Assembly: GCA_904420125.1 (NCBI GenBank)
Contig: CAJFUK010000075.1
Coordinates: 1 to 64,000, forward strand
Direction of reading: 5' to 3'
Length of the DNA stretch: 64,000 bases
Origin: Candidatus Falkowella caecavicola
GTDB taxonomy: Bacteria; Bacillota; Clostridia; Oscillospirales; Ruminococcaceae
The notes under the pieces were generated by a model that did no database searches, was not told where the DNA came from, and was given only the letters and a program-made list of their open reading frames with translations. Within the stretch, counting starts at the first letter, position 1. Each line of letters begins with the position of its first letter. This document shows, in pieces, positions 16,623 through 25,476 of this stretch. Position numbers and translations under genes: made by a program.

Positions 16623-17445
16623 AGATAGCACGGATACTTTTCAGAAAAACAATAAAATCAGACATATTGCCTGTGCGATAGGGGGTCAGATAGGTCTGCA
16701 ACGGCAGGGCAGGGGAAATATCCCGCATATTGCGAACAGGAAATGTAAGCGTAACCGTTGTTCCGGCACCTGGTGTACTTTCTATCGTGCATGTTCCCTC
16801 AATTTGTTCGCAAAGCTGTTTAACAACAGTCATTCCGATTCCCGCTCCGGCAGAATCTCCGGAGACCGGATCATAGGAGAAATAAGGGTCAAAAACATGG
16901 GCAAGACAAAATTCATTCATTCCGTATCCATGATCGCGGATAGAAATCTGATAGTTATCATCCTGTGCTGCTGTCAAAATCTCAATATGTTTATCCTCCA
17001 GCGTATATATACAGGCATTCGAAAGCAGATTCAGTAAAATCAGACTCAACTTTTCGGGATCTGTATCGCACAGAATCAATGACCGCTGCGTTTGACAGGA
17101 TAAAGTATATCCCTGCTCCTGCAGCAGCTCAGCGGCGGAGGTGAAAAATTCCTGAATAAACCCATTCAGTTCAATTTTTTGAACATGGTTTTCTGCCAGA
17201 TCAGCATTCAGCCGGGTATATTCCATATAGTTTCGAAGAGAGCGAAGCAGTTCATAACTGCTCTGTTCAATCACAGAAAGCCGTTCCATACAGACGGCAT
17301 CCTCTGGCAGAAATTCAGAAATGGTCTTGCGAATAGATGGCAGTACGCCAAAAATACGGGAAATCGGATTTCGAAATCCAGCCCCAGCCGTAGAGATATG
17401 ACGCAGAATTTCTGCCTTTTTATTATCAAGTTCTGACTCATTCAT
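16615..17445 (-). CDS. Orphan histidine-kinase-like protein lacking the H-box histidine
   Basis: A 276-residue soluble protein with a helical DHp-like dimerisation region (about residues 10-105) and a C-terminal GHKL ATPase domain. The ATP-binding boxes are intact: N box LLNLLSNACIYT, G1 box DHGYGM, and G2 box GAGIGMTVVKQL. In normal kinases the H box reads like SHELRNPL. Here the matching stretch is GAGFRNPISRI, with Ala where the phosphorylated His should be. No transmembrane segment, sensor domain or receiver partner is present. The start at 17445 follows GAGAGGG at good spacing. Homologous losses are known in regulatory or pseudokinase proteins, so it may bind ATP and partner proteins without autophosphorylation. 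A cryptic phosphoacceptor His elsewhere (His at about 13) is less likely. Confidence 0.8.
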   Translation of the reverse strand: MNESELDNKKAEILRHISTAGAGFRNPISRIFGVLPSIRKTISEFLPEDAVCMERLSVIEQSSYELLRSLRNYMEYTRLNADLAENHVQKIELNGFIQEFFTSAAELLQEQGYTLSCQTQRSLILCDTDPEKLSLILLNLLSNACIYTLEDKHIEILTAAQDDNYQISIRDHGYGMNEFCLAHVFDPYFSYDPVSGDSAGAGIGMTVVKQLCEQIEGTCTIESTPGAGTTVTLTFPVRNMRDISPALPLQTYLTPYRTGNMSDFIVFLKSIRAICK

Positions 17446-17654
17446 TCTTATCACCCTCTCTTCATAGAATCCGGAAAGGAACCTCTACAATTTTTCTATA
17501 ATTATAAAAGTTTTTAGGCCAGAAGTAAAGAGCAACAAAGAAAATTTTTTGAAAAATTTATAATTTTCTATAAAATCAAGATTTTGTTATATGGAATCCC
17601 TGACAAATATACGGGAACCAAAAAATATTTTACAAAAAAACCGTTAAAATTTAA

Positions 17655-18746
<1,092 letters not shown>

Positions 18747-18765
18747 GTTTTCAACATGTTTACGG

Positions 18766-18804
18766 ATCACGGTACTTTCCATCAGGAAGGTGCCGTGATT
18801 TTTT
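18766..18804 (+). terminator. Terminator of gapA
   Basis: A 14-bp stem with two G-U pairs and a 5-base loop is followed by T6, 20 bases after the gapA stop. Confidence 0.85.
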
Positions 18805-18855
18805 CGTCTTGGAATTTCCGATCCTATAAAAATGCAAACCATTGGTACAAATTAA

Positions 18856-18884
18856 TCATACCCCCTTGGCTGTCTGCATATATA
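18856..18884 (+). promoter_or_regulatory. Sigma-E-like promoter before spoIIID
   Basis: TCATACC, a 14-base spacer and CATATATA resemble the sigma-E consensus (KMATATT, 14, CATACAMT), which is how spoIIID is transcribed in the mother cell of Bacillus. The -35 part is imperfect. The spacing and position (39 bases before the start) fit. Confidence 0.5.
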
Positions 18885-18922
18885 TCGAAATAGAATGATT
18901 GCAGCAAAGAGGGTGCGTAATA

Positions 18923-19171
18923 ATGGGGAATGTGGAAGACAGAAGTGTATTGCTGGCACAATATATTATTGATCATAAGGCGACCGTGCGCAGTACAGCA
19001 AAAGAGTTTGGAATCAGCAAATCCACAGTGCATACAGATGTGACCGAACGGCTGAAAAAGATCAACCCTCAGCTTTTCACAAAAGTCAAGGAAATTTTAG
19101 ATATAAACAAACGGGAACGACATATACGTGGCGGTTTGGCAACACGTAAAAAGTATAAAGGAGAAGATTAA
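18923..19171 (+). CDS. spoIIID: Sporulation transcriptional regulator SpoIIID
   Basis: A small helix-turn-helix DNA-binding protein of 82 residues that activates and represses genes in the mother cell between the sigma-E and sigma-K stages of sporulation. The HTH is visible as RSTAKEFGISKSTVHTDVTERL (about residues 23-44), followed by the family-typical LDINKRERHIRGGLATRKKYK with a basic tail that contacts DNA. The start MGNVEDRS follows an AGAGGG site. The gene is monocistronic, behind a sigma-E-like promoter. Its presence shows that the organism belongs to an endospore-forming lineage. Confidence 0.96.
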   Translation: MGNVEDRSVLLAQYIIDHKATVRSTAKEFGISKSTVHTDVTERLKKINPQLFTKVKEILDINKRERHIRGGLATRKKYKGED

Positions 19172-19186
19172 AAAATTTGTACAGAG

Positions 19187-19246
19187 AAGCAGAACAGGGC
19201 GATATATCTGGTATGAACATATCAGATATATCGCCCTGTTCTGCTT
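19187..19246. terminator. 24-bp perfect hairpin between convergent genes
   Basis: Arms at 19187-19210 and 19223-19246 are perfect complements over 24 bases with a 12-base loop. There is no T-tract immediately after either arm. It most likely ends transcription or protects the spoIIID mRNA end, between spoIIID and a convergent small gene. Confidence 0.75.
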
Positions 19247-19277
19247 GAATGATCTGCTGTTTTGACAGATCAGCCTC

Positions 19278-19451
19278 TTATTTCATCATATAGGAAATAT
19301 CATCAATCATTGTGCCGACCGCTTTCATGGCTTTTCCAGCCTTCTTGCGCATCATTCTGGCACGGTTACTCTTTGCCTGTGTAATCATAATCGCTGTAGC
19401 ACCAACAGCCATACCAACCGCGGCACCCTTGGCAATGTTACTCATTTTCAT
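19278..19451 (-). CDS. Small membrane protein, function unknown
   Basis: A predicted protein of 57 residues starting MKMSNIAKGAAVGMAVGATAIM. It has a Gly/Ala-rich hydrophobic helix (about residues 6-22), then a strongly basic stretch (KSNRARMMRKKAGKAMK), then an acidic end. The chosen ATG at 19451 has GAAGGG six bases upstream. The pattern resembles YtxH-like small membrane proteins of Firmicutes, but the similarity is weak and no function is claimed. It converges on spoIIID. Confidence 0.65.
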   Translation of the reverse strand: MKMSNIAKGAAVGMAVGATAIMITQAKSNRARMMRKKAGKAMKAVGTMIDDISYMMK

Positions 19452-19771
19452 AAAATACCCTTCTTTCTTCATCAAGATCAGGAAGCAAAATCGCCTTTCT
19501 CTACAGACGACTGATTTCCTGTGCTTAGTTTGCCCGGAAACCAACGGAACATCATAGAAAATCCGTGGAAATTTACAGAAATCTTTCTACATATCTTATA
19601 ATAAAGCCAATATATATCTGCATCTTTTTGTTTATTATCATATATCTTGTGAATCTGTCGATCCAGCGAAGAATATTAAACAAGCATATTATATAAAATT
19701 TTCCTTATATTTTTCGATATTTCTATGTTTATTATATAAATTTCCAAGGAAATAAAAATTTTTTGTGATAA
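19452..19771. other. AT-rich intergenic region without a gene
   Basis: About 320 bases of AT-rich DNA between the small membrane protein gene and the pdxY promoter. No frame with a start and ribosome binding site is present. It probably holds the promoter of the minus-strand small gene and upstream sequence of pdxY. Confidence 0.6.
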
Positions 19772-19800
19772 TTGAAAGATTTTAAAAAATCGTCTATAAT
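19772..19800 (+). promoter_or_regulatory. Promoter of pdxY operon
   Basis: TTGAAA, a 17-base spacer and a perfect TATAAT lie about 60 bases before the pdxY start. Confidence 0.8.
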
Positions 19801-19824
19801 CAAATTGTAAATCGACTTACGGAT

Positions 19825-19842
19825 ATTTTAAACGTTTAAAAT
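19825..19842. promoter_or_regulatory. 18-bp palindrome, operator candidate
   Basis: ATTTTAAACGTTTAAAAT is a perfect palindrome located between the -10 box and the Shine-Dalgarno of pdxY, around +18 to +35 of the transcript. The position suits a repressor site for the vitamin B6 genes. No regulator gene is adjacent, so this is inference. Confidence 0.45.
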
Positions 19843-19860
19843 CATTTCGGAGGAAATTTT

Positions 19861-20724
19861 ATGTCGCAAAACGAATGTCTTGTGGCAGCCATTCATGATT
19901 TGTCTGGCTTTGGCCGGTGTTCCTTATCTGTGATTCTGCCCACATTATCTGCTATGGGAATTCAGGTCTGCGCGATACCTACAGCAGTGCTTTCGACGCA
20001 TACCGGGGGGCTTGGAGAGGTGGTCCATCGGGATCTGACAGACTATATTGCACCGACTCTACAACATTATCAGGAGATCAATCTCCATTTTGACTGCGTA
20101 TATAGTGGATTCTTGCTTTCGCAGGCCCAATTTGAGCATTGCGATCAGTTTTTCAAAAGCTATCCTGAGGCACTGGCGGTGGTTGATCCGGTGATGGGTG
20201 ATCATGGAAAGACTTACCGCACCTGTACTCCAGAGATACGCGCGGAGATGCGGGAACTGGTGAAACGTGCAGATGTGATTACCCCCAACTTGACAGAAGC
20301 AAGGATTTTGCTGCAGGAAGAATATTCCGATGTGCCGTTGACTGTTTCAGAGGCCAAGAAACTCCTGCTCCGCCTGAGCCATCTGGGACCGAAATATGTG
20401 CTGATTACAGGGGTGGAAATGGTCAATGGTGTCCTGTCCAATTTGGGATATGACAGTACGCGCAATGCATTCTGGCATGTAGAATGCGATTATGTACCGG
20501 TTTCCTATCCGGGAACCGGTGACATTTTTGCCAGTATTATTGTTGGTTCTCTGCTGTCGGGGGACAGCCTGCCGATTGCAATGGAGCGTGCTACCCGTTT
20601 TCTGGAGCTGGCCATTAAAACCACTTTTAGTTATGGCACAGATCCCCGTTATGGTGTAATGTTGGAGAAATCTTTGCCCTGGCTGACACAAAAGCATTCC
20701 CTGCAAGGGTATCATATATTGTAA
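19861..20724 (+). CDS. pdxY: Pyridoxamine/pyridoxal kinase
   Basis: A ribokinase-fold kinase of 287 residues that phosphorylates pyridoxal or pyridoxamine with ATP in the vitamin B6 salvage pathway. The family start AAIHDLSGFGRCSLSVILPTLSAMG is clear. The middle has VVDPVMGDHGKTY, the substrate/Mg region. The C-terminal anion-hole motif YPGTGDIFASIIVGSLL carries the catalytic Asp of GTGD. GGAGG lies before the ATG. It is followed at 21 bases by an ECF transporter S component gene, so the two are likely one operon for B6 uptake and trapping. PdxK and PdxY names overlap for this family. Confidence 0.93.
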   Translation: MSQNECLVAAIHDLSGFGRCSLSVILPTLSAMGIQVCAIPTAVLSTHTGGLGEVVHRDLTDYIAPTLQHYQEINLHFDCVYSGFLLSQAQFEHCDQFFKSYPEALAVVDPVMGDHGKTYRTCTPEIRAEMRELVKRADVITPNLTEARILLQEEYSDVPLTVSEAKKLLLRLSHLGPKYVLITGVEMVNGVLSNLGYDSTRNAFWHVECDYVPVSYPGTGDIFASIIVGSLLSGDSLPIAMERATRFLELAIKTTFSYGTDPRYGVMLEKSLPWLTQKHSLQGYHIL

Positions 20725-20745
20725 TGAAAGATAAGGGGATTATGT

Positions 20746-21345
20746 ATGTGCGATCGAAACAATAAAAAAGTTACTGTAAAACTCATCACCTTTGTTGGCT
20801 TATTGGCAGCGCTTGTATGCGTGGCTTCCGGCTTACGTATTCAGTTTCCGACACCGGTTGGAACGGGTGCGGTTCATTTTGGAAATATTTTTTGTCTGCT
20901 GTCCGGCCTGTTGCTTGGCGGTCCATGGGGAGGTGTTGCAGCTGGATTAGGGTCTTGTATTTACGACCTTTTATCCAATTATGCTTCCTCTGCTCCCTTT
21001 ACTTTAATTTTTAAATTTGTGATGGCCTATGTTTGCGGGCTGATTGCACATCGTTCTGTGACATCTTCGGAAAAATCTACTGCATACAGTACGGTTATTC
21101 GTTATGTACTGGCGGGTGTTGCGGGACAGGTGGCTTATATTATTCTGTACTGTGGAAAAAGTTTTCTGTCAGCGATTTGGTTTAAGCAGGTTGAATTGGA
21201 AACTGCATTAATTGATACTGCGGCCAAGGGAGCGGCCTCGGGTATTAATGCGATTATTGCGGTAGCGATTTCGGTTCCGCTTTATTTGGTATTAAAAAAG
21301 GCATTAATTAAAGCAGGAATGGAAGATGCATTACATTTGGCATAA
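20746..21345 (+). CDS. ECF transporter S component, probably for vitamin B6
   Basis: A 199-residue, very hydrophobic protein with about six transmembrane segments (for example ITFVGLLAALVCVASGL and NAIIAVAISVPLYLVLKKA). It contains the S-component pattern VHFGNIFCLLSGLLLGGPWGGVAAGLGSCIYDLL. S components bind a vitamin and dock on a shared energy-coupling module (EcfA, EcfA', EcfT), which is not encoded here. Substrate is inferred from context: it is the second gene of an operon with pyridoxal kinase, as in predicted PdxU-type B6 transporters. A strong terminator follows. Confidence 0.88.
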   Translation: MCDRNNKKVTVKLITFVGLLAALVCVASGLRIQFPTPVGTGAVHFGNIFCLLSGLLLGGPWGGVAAGLGSCIYDLLSNYASSAPFTLIFKFVMAYVCGLIAHRSVTSSEKSTAYSTVIRYVLAGVAGQVAYIILYCGKSFLSAIWFKQVELETALIDTAAKGAASGINAIIAVAISVPLYLVLKKALIKAGMEDALHLA

Positions 21346-21360
21346 TTTTATATTCAGGGA

Positions 21361-21396
21361 AAGGAGAGGCGCGAGATATTCGCGCCTCTCCTTTTG
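21361..21396 (+). terminator. Terminator of pdxY operon
   Basis: AAAGGAGAGGCGCGA and its complement form a stem with a 5-base loop, followed by TTTTG, just after the S component stop. Confidence 0.85.
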
Positions 21397-21535
21397 TCAT
21401 GGACGAATATTTATCCATGAACAAAAAAGCATAAAATAAAATTTGAAAAAGCAGAGAAACATTCTTCATAAATTTCAAAAATTCGTACATAGTATGAACA
21501 AGCATCTTTTATTATGAAAGAAAGCGGGGAATCAC

Positions 21536-22090
21536 ATGCTGAAAATCATTTTATATGGCTGGGACAATGGGCGAAAAGATCTGTTGCGTCGAAATCTATC
21601 TGCTTTTTTTAAAGTAACGATCCCAGGAGAGGATAAAATGATTTCCTATGGGCGAGGTGAAGAACTGATCCTTTCTTCTTATGAGACAGCGCGTGAAATA
21701 TATGCCGATCCCTGTTTATTGATTGTACAGGAAAAAGCCAATTTAAAAAAAATACGAAAAATTTCAAAACAGGCTATGGCTGTATTTCATTCTGAACAAT
21801 CAGAACAGCTGGCTGAACTGGTTCGTCTGGGTATCCCTGTAATTCCCTGTGGCATGTCGTTAAAAGATACGGTTACTTTTTCCAGTTTAGCACAGGAAGA
21901 AGCCGTTGTTGCCTTACAAAGAAGTATACCCTCTCTATATGGCGATCATTGTGAACCCATGGAAATTCCAATTTCTTTTACAGATGCGCCAGATCCTTAT
22001 ACACTGCTGTGTTTTGCATTCATTTTATTTATTCTTCTGCCGCCGGATGTTTTGACACGTCGGGAAATACGGTTTGAATCCCAGATCTAA
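21536..22090 (+). CDS. Unrecognised 184-residue protein
   Basis: I do not recognise this protein. It starts MLKIILYGWDNGRKDLLRRN at an ATG preceded by GCGGGGA. The first ~110 residues look like an alternating alpha/beta fold with short strands (CLLIVQEK, AMAVFHSE, GIPVIPCGMS). After GMSLKDTVTFSSL it keeps a mixed fold, and near the C-terminus it has a hydrophobic stretch, YTLLCFAFILFILLPP (about residues 153-168), long enough for one membrane helix or a buried helix. The RKDLLRRNL region is basic. It stands alone between a terminator and the SASP gene, so context gives no clue. Length, start and codon use support it as a real gene. Confidence 0.7.
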   Translation: MLKIILYGWDNGRKDLLRRNLSAFFKVTIPGEDKMISYGRGEELILSSYETAREIYADPCLLIVQEKANLKKIRKISKQAMAVFHSEQSEQLAELVRLGIPVIPCGMSLKDTVTFSSLAQEEAVVALQRSIPSLYGDHCEPMEIPISFTDAPDPYTLLCFAFILFILLPPDVLTRREIRFESQI

Positions 22091-22207
22091 GATTTTTCGG
22101 CTGAAATTTCCACTTATAGAATCTTTGCAGATGTCTATACTAGTACTGCAAACGCAAAACCGCAAACATGATTTTGAAAAAACATGAACAAAAGGAGAAT
22201 AATCATT

Positions 22208-22405
22208 ATGTCTAGTAAAAATAATACAGTAATGGTTCCGCAGGCTAGAGAAGCAATGGACAAATTTAAAATGGAAGCTGCCAACGAAGTTGGCGTTAAC
22301 CTGAAAAACGGTTATAACGGCGATCTGACTTCCCGTCAGGCTGGTTCTGTAGGCGGACAGATGGTTAAGAAAATGATCGAAGCTTACGAGAACTCCCTGA
22401 AGTAA
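22208..22405 (+). CDS. Small acid-soluble spore protein, alpha/beta type
   Basis: A 65-residue protein that coats spore DNA in the forespore and protects it from UV and heat. The family core is present: VMVPQAREAMDKFKMEAANEVGV with the germination-protease cleavage region around KMEAANEVGV, then GDLTSRQAGSVGGQMVKKMIEAYE. The start at 22208 follows AAAGGAGAATAATCATT. Genes of this family are normally read by sigma-G. No convincing sigma-G boxes could be fixed by eye upstream. It is monocistronic with a good terminator and is further proof of sporulation ability. Confidence 0.96.
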   Translation: MSSKNNTVMVPQAREAMDKFKMEAANEVGVNLKNGYNGDLTSRQAGSVGGQMVKKMIEAYENSLK

Positions 22406-22433
22406 GTACCGAAGCTGAACATTTTCCTCAATA

Positions 22434-22468
22434 AGAAAAGAGGTACGGATTTTCCGTACCTCTTTTCT
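22434..22468 (+). terminator. Terminator of SASP gene
   Basis: AGAAAAGAGGTACGG and its perfect complement enclose a 5-base loop, with a T4 run inside the 3' arm. Confidence 0.85.
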
Positions 22469-22574
22469 GTGTTTTCACGCAACTAAGCCCTGAGTTAAAA
22501 ATTTGAAAGAGGTATATATACAGCGTAAGCGGATAGGATAGAAAAGAATATGAAAGAAAGAGGGCAAAAACTGT

Positions 22575-25049
22575 ATGGCGAAAAAAAGAAAAAAAATATT
22601 TTTTTGGATCGGTTGTTTCGCTGTACCGGTATTATTAATGCTGGCAGTCTATATACGGCTGGGGATTTATCCTTTTGGAAGCCATAGTTTGCTGACATCA
22701 GATATGTCCAGTCAATATGCTGCTTTTTTTTCTGCATATAGACGAACCATCCTGGAAGAAGGCGGCAACTTTCTGTATTCTTTTCAAAAATCACTGGGAG
22801 GAAATATGTTAGGCCTTTTTGCCTATTATCTGGCCAGCCCATTGAATGTATTGCTTCTTCTCTTTCCTCCTGATTCATTGACCGAAGGTATTCTCTGTTT
22901 AACCTTATTAAAACTGGGGCTTTCTTCTGTTTCATTTGCTTATTTTCTGCGCAGGACATTTTGCAGCCGGCCAATTCATACCTTGCTGTTTTCCTGGATG
23001 TATGCTTTATGCAGCTATAACATTGTATATCAGCAAAATCTTATGTGGCTGGACGGTGTTATCTTTCTGCCAATCGTTATTTGGGGACTGGAAAAAATTA
23101 TACGCGGAGAACGTGGCTGCCTGTACAGCGCGGTGCTTGCCTTGACTTTGATTTCCAATTATTATATCGGGTATATGATCTGCATTTTCTGTATTTTGTA
23201 TTTCATATACCGCGTTTTGTTAAATGGTAAGCAGCAGAATGGTCTGCGAAAGCAAATGACTGCATTTATCGGTCATTCAGCACTATCTGGAGGGATCAGC
23301 GCATTTTTACTGCTTCCCACTTTTGCTGATCTTTTAATTTCTAAGGCCAGTGAACCGGGCACAGCCGCACATGGATTGAAATTTATGCCATGGGATCTCT
23401 TTTCTAAATTGTATATCGGCGCTTTTGATTATACCGATATGCAATATGGATTACCGAATATTTACTGCGGCGTATTGGCTGCTATACTACTTCTCTTCTA
23501 TTTTTTTAACCGCCGGATTTTGAGGAGAGAAAAACTTTTTTCTGCCGGTTTGCTGGCTGTTCTGATTATATCCATGTCTGCAGATACAATCAACCGTATC
23601 TGGCATGGCATGCAGGAGCCCATTTGGTTTCCATACCGTTACTCTTTTATTCTAAGTTTTCTTGTACTTTGCCTTGCCTACCGGGCATTGGTTCATATGG
23701 AAGCAGTAGAACCGTTGCCGCTATTTGGCGTTTTATCCCTTTGGGTGATTGCCGGTGTGCTGGCCGGAGAAAAACGTTTTATCAGTCAAGGACAAGTGGG
23801 AATCACCTTGTTGTTTGCCTCTGTATATCTGCTGATCCTGACATTGTACTTTTACAGCCGCCAGCATGTGATTATTTATATTCTCACCTTTTTAGTCTGT
23901 ACCGAATTAACTGGCAATGCATTACTCAGTTTAGGTCGGCTGCCATATGATGAGCGGGCAGAATATTCTGATTTTATTGAGCGGGTAGGGCCTGCCGTGG
24001 ACCAGTATGCAGCAGATGGAAGCAATACTTTTTATCGAATGGAAAAACAGTTTCGCCTGACCAAAAATGATCCGATGCTGCTGGGGTATCCTGGCATCCT
24101 GCATTTTAGTTCCACACATCAGACAAATGTAACAGAGTTGGCCAGAAAACTTGGCATCGCTTCCAGCACCCATAATAAAACAATGGTTGCTTATCAGGGT
24201 TCTACACCGGTTACAGACATGGTCTTTGGAATTCGCTACCTTTTTTCAGAAGAACCTGTCCCTGGGTATCAACCAATAGAAGAGAAAAACGGATATACAG
24301 TTTATCAAAACCCATACGCACTGCCACTGGGATTCATGGTGCCTGAATTGCCGGAAGATTTAACGCTGGATAAGGCGTATTTTGCACATAATCAACAGGA
24401 GCTGGTTCGGCTGTTAACCGGCAAGAAATTGAAACTTCTTTATAGACAGCCGGAAGTGCAAAAAGTGGCAGAAGGTGTCTATCAATTTGAGGCAACCACA
24501 TATTTTCCAGTTTACGGTCAAGCCAGAGAGGTTATATTGAATCATAAAGGGCTCAAAATAAACGGCGAGGATTATGCAGCGGATCCTTATGGAATGACGG
24601 AACAAATGATCTATCTGGGAACTTTTTCTCCTGGTGAAACGGTAACGCTGGAAATCAGTGAAAAAGCGGCCTCGCTGTTGGAACGGCCGTTTTACGCATT
24701 GGACATCGAAACATTGGAAGAAGCATATCAACAGCTTTCTAAAAACAGCTTTTCTCCTTCTGTGTATACCAATACACGGCTTTCCGGTTCCATCCGTGCT
24801 GATCAGGACGGAATGCTGCTATTCACCATTCCATATGACCAGGGCTGGCGGATTACCGTAGACGGCAAGCGCATACCGGCTGAAACAGCGCTCGGTGCTT
24901 TGACCAGCATTCCCTTATCTGCGGGTCAGCATCAGGTGACATTGCAATATATCCCCAGCGGTTTCTTAGCAGGCTGTCTGCTGTCTGCTCTTTCTTTAGG
25001 TGTCTGGGCAGTGATCTGTTTTCGTTGCAGAGATCGGCAAATCATATAA
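22575..25049 (+). CDS. YfhO-family multi-pass membrane protein
   Basis: A large membrane protein of 824 residues resembling Bacillus YfhO, a family linked to cell-envelope glycosylation with a GT-C-like layout. After a short basic start (MAKKRKKIFFW), about a dozen transmembrane helices span residues 8-450, with an early extracytoplasmic loop PFGSHSLLTSDMSSQYAAFF typical of the family. The conserved Asp of TSDM is the candidate catalytic or metal residue. Residues about 460-790 form a beta-rich extracytoplasmic domain, and a final helix (GFLAGCLLSALSLGVWAVICF) closes the protein. A GAGGG site precedes the ATG. The gene is solitary, and its exact substrate is not known. Confidence 0.88.
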   Translation: MAKKRKKIFFWIGCFAVPVLLMLAVYIRLGIYPFGSHSLLTSDMSSQYAAFFSAYRRTILEEGGNFLYSFQKSLGGNMLGLFAYYLASPLNVLLLLFPPDSLTEGILCLTLLKLGLSSVSFAYFLRRTFCSRPIHTLLFSWMYALCSYNIVYQQNLMWLDGVIFLPIVIWGLEKIIRGERGCLYSAVLALTLISNYYIGYMICIFCILYFIYRVLLNGKQQNGLRKQMTAFIGHSALSGGISAFLLLPTFADLLISKASEPGTAAHGLKFMPWDLFSKLYIGAFDYTDMQYGLPNIYCGVLAAILLLFYFFNRRILRREKLFSAGLLAVLIISMSADTINRIWHGMQEPIWFPYRYSFILSFLVLCLAYRALVHMEAVEPLPLFGVLSLWVIAGVLAGEKRFISQGQVGITLLFASVYLLILTLYFYSRQHVIIYILTFLVCTELTGNALLSLGRLPYDERAEYSDFIERVGPAVDQYAADGSNTFYRMEKQFRLTKNDPMLLGYPGILHFSSTHQTNVTELARKLGIASSTHNKTMVAYQGSTPVTDMVFGIRYLFSEEPVPGYQPIEEKNGYTVYQNPYALPLGFMVPELPEDLTLDKAYFAHNQQELVRLLTGKKLKLLYRQPEVQKVAEGVYQFEATTYFPVYGQAREVILNHKGLKINGEDYAADPYGMTEQMIYLGTFSPGETVTLEISEKAASLLERPFYALDIETLEEAYQQLSKNSFSPSVYTNTRLSGSIRADQDGMLLFTIPYDQGWRITVDGKRIPAETALGALTSIPLSAGQHQVTLQYIPSGFLAGCLLSALSLGVWAVICFRCRDRQII

Positions 25050-25159
25050 AGGACGGCTGCGTCCCTTCCAATAAAAATTTTACTGAAAATCCTCTGTTTT
25101 TCGTCATTTTTTCCTTGACTTTTCAAAAAAAAAGCAGTATAAATAATAACAGAGATAAA

Positions 25160-25428
25160 AATGCAATGACAGGGACCGAACCGGACCATTTTTCTTTCAG
25201 AGAGCTGCCGGCCGCTGCAAGACAGCAGAAAAATCCGAATTCCATCCCCCTTGAGCAGACTGCTGAAACCGCAAAGCGGCAGTAGGCGTGTACGGCTTCT
25301 CCCCGTTACCAGAGAATACATTGCCAGATGTATACAGAGTGACTGTGCCAGACGCATGGTAAATTAAGGTGGTACCGCGGAAGCTAGCAAGCCTTCGTCC
25401 TTAATCCAATAGGGGCGAGGGCTTTTTT
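25160..25428 (+). promoter_or_regulatory. T-box riboswitch leader of ilvA
   Basis: A T-box leader senses uncharged tRNA and allows read-through when the amino acid is scarce. The 14-base T-box AAGGTGGTACCGCG is at 25366-25379. Upstream are the stem I start with AGAGAGCTGC (about 25199) and the CGGCAGTAGG element near 25275. A specifier-loop candidate, ATC (25244-25246), codes for isoleucine. It was picked by its distance to the following CTTGAGC element, so it is likely but not certain. ATTAAGG (25362-25368) can pair with CCTTAAT (25399-25405) as antiterminator, excluding the terminator hairpin. Control by isoleucine fits the next gene, ilvA. Confidence 0.93.
25390..25428 (+). terminator. T-box regulated terminator
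   Basis: An 11- to 12-bp stem (AGCCTTCGTCC with GGGGCGAGGGCT, two G-U pairs) around a loop of about 11 bases ends in T6. It is the terminator form of the T-box leader. Confidence 0.9.
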
Positions 25429-25476
25429 ATATCCTGTATCGAATGGCAAAATATGATTTTAAAGGAGACTGTTATC

